The notes below the pieces were generated by a model. That model was not told the origin of the DNA. It was given only the letters and a program-made list of their open reading frames with translations, and ran no database searches. Shown one piece after another: positions 13,776-13,916 of a stretch of 13,916 nucleotides of DNA (position 1 is its first letter; each line of letters starts with the position of its first letter). The position numbers and the translations under genes were made by a program. The DNA is from SIG653 sp045577455 (GTDB taxonomy: Bacteria; Bacillota; Clostridia; Oscillospirales; CAG-382): positions 1 to 13,916 of the forward strand of contig JAZNIJ010000024.1 of assembly GCA_045577455.1 (NCBI GenBank), in the 5' to 3' direction.

Positions 13776-13916
13776 ATGGCAATTATCAAACCTATTAAAC
13801 CCCTTCGTTTTACAGACAAAAAATCAATTGAAACATGCGTATGCCCTCCATACGATATAATCAGCGATAAAGAAAGAGAAGAAATCGTTAAAAGAAATAA
13901 TAAAAACATCGTTATT
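13776..13916 (+). CDS. DUF1015 family protein (3' partial)
   Basis: The first 47 codons of a gene run off the right edge without a stop. The product starts MAIIKPIKPLRFT and contains ETCVCPPYDIISDKEREEI, matching the N-terminal block of DUF1015 proteins (about 400 aa in full, cytoplasmic, function unknown). These often sit near serine/phosphoglycerate metabolism genes in Clostridia. AGG at 13766-13768, within AAAGCAGG, lies 7 nt before the ATG at 13776. It follows pcrA by 39 nt with no terminator in between. The family call depends on this short stretch. Confidence 0.75.
   Translation, partial: MAIIKPIKPLRFTDKKSIETCVCPPYDIISDKEREEIVKRNNKNIVI

Overview
The window reads as an ordinary, gene-dense chromosomal stretch of a low-GC Gram-positive anaerobe. 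It is most likely a member of class Clostridia, with an Oscillospiraceae/Ruminococcaceae-like flavour. This rests on the AT-rich codon use, AGGAGG-type ribosome binding sites, standard stop codons (mostly TAA, some TGA), the Firmicutes-style division cluster (yggS/ylmE, sepF, ylmG, divIVA, lspA, rluD), a split transketolase, the scpA-scpB-DUF2953 order and a PcrA with a C-terminal Tudor-like domain. The taxonomic placement is inferred from gene content and remembered family sequences, not from a search. Every gene I can support is on the + strand. There are no RNA genes, CRISPR arrays, insertion sequences or phage genes. The longest gene-free stretch is 223 nt.

Region 1 (1-5497): a closely spaced, probably co-transcribed run. 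It holds yggS (5' end outside the window), sepF, ylmG/yggT, divIVA, lspA, rluD and the two halves of transketolase, and it ends at a clear intrinsic terminator (5476-5497). SepF, YlmG and DivIVA act at the division septum. LspA matures lipoproteins, RluD modifies 23S rRNA, and the transketolase pair serves the non-oxidative pentose phosphate pathway.

Region 2 (5498-8245): a Nif3/DUF34 family gene followed by a textbook terminator (6345-6372). Next is gpmI, alone behind the best sigma-A-like promoter in the window (TTGAAA, 17 nt, TATAAT). Its product is unusually long (544 aa) and resembles the plant/trypanosomatid form of phosphoglycerate mutase more than the Bacillus/E. coli form. After gpmI lies a 118-nt spacer holding a small hairpin and a long nested inverted repeat just before the next ribosome binding site.

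Region 3 (8246-13916): a site-2-protease-like M50 membrane peptidase, the condensin accessory genes scpA and scpB, a DUF2953 membrane-anchored protein, the UvrD/PcrA helicase, and the first 47 codons of a DUF1015 gene that runs off the end. The theme is chromosome segregation and DNA maintenance, with two poorly characterised envelope genes.

I found no convincing unknown multi-gene system. The points most worth a second look are the plant-like GpmI, the nested inverted repeat at 8176-8228, the missing SD and candidate mini-ORF in front of pcrA, the SMMGY membrane-tip substitution in DivIVA, and the absence of ylmH and ytfJ/gerW from places where related genomes often carry them.
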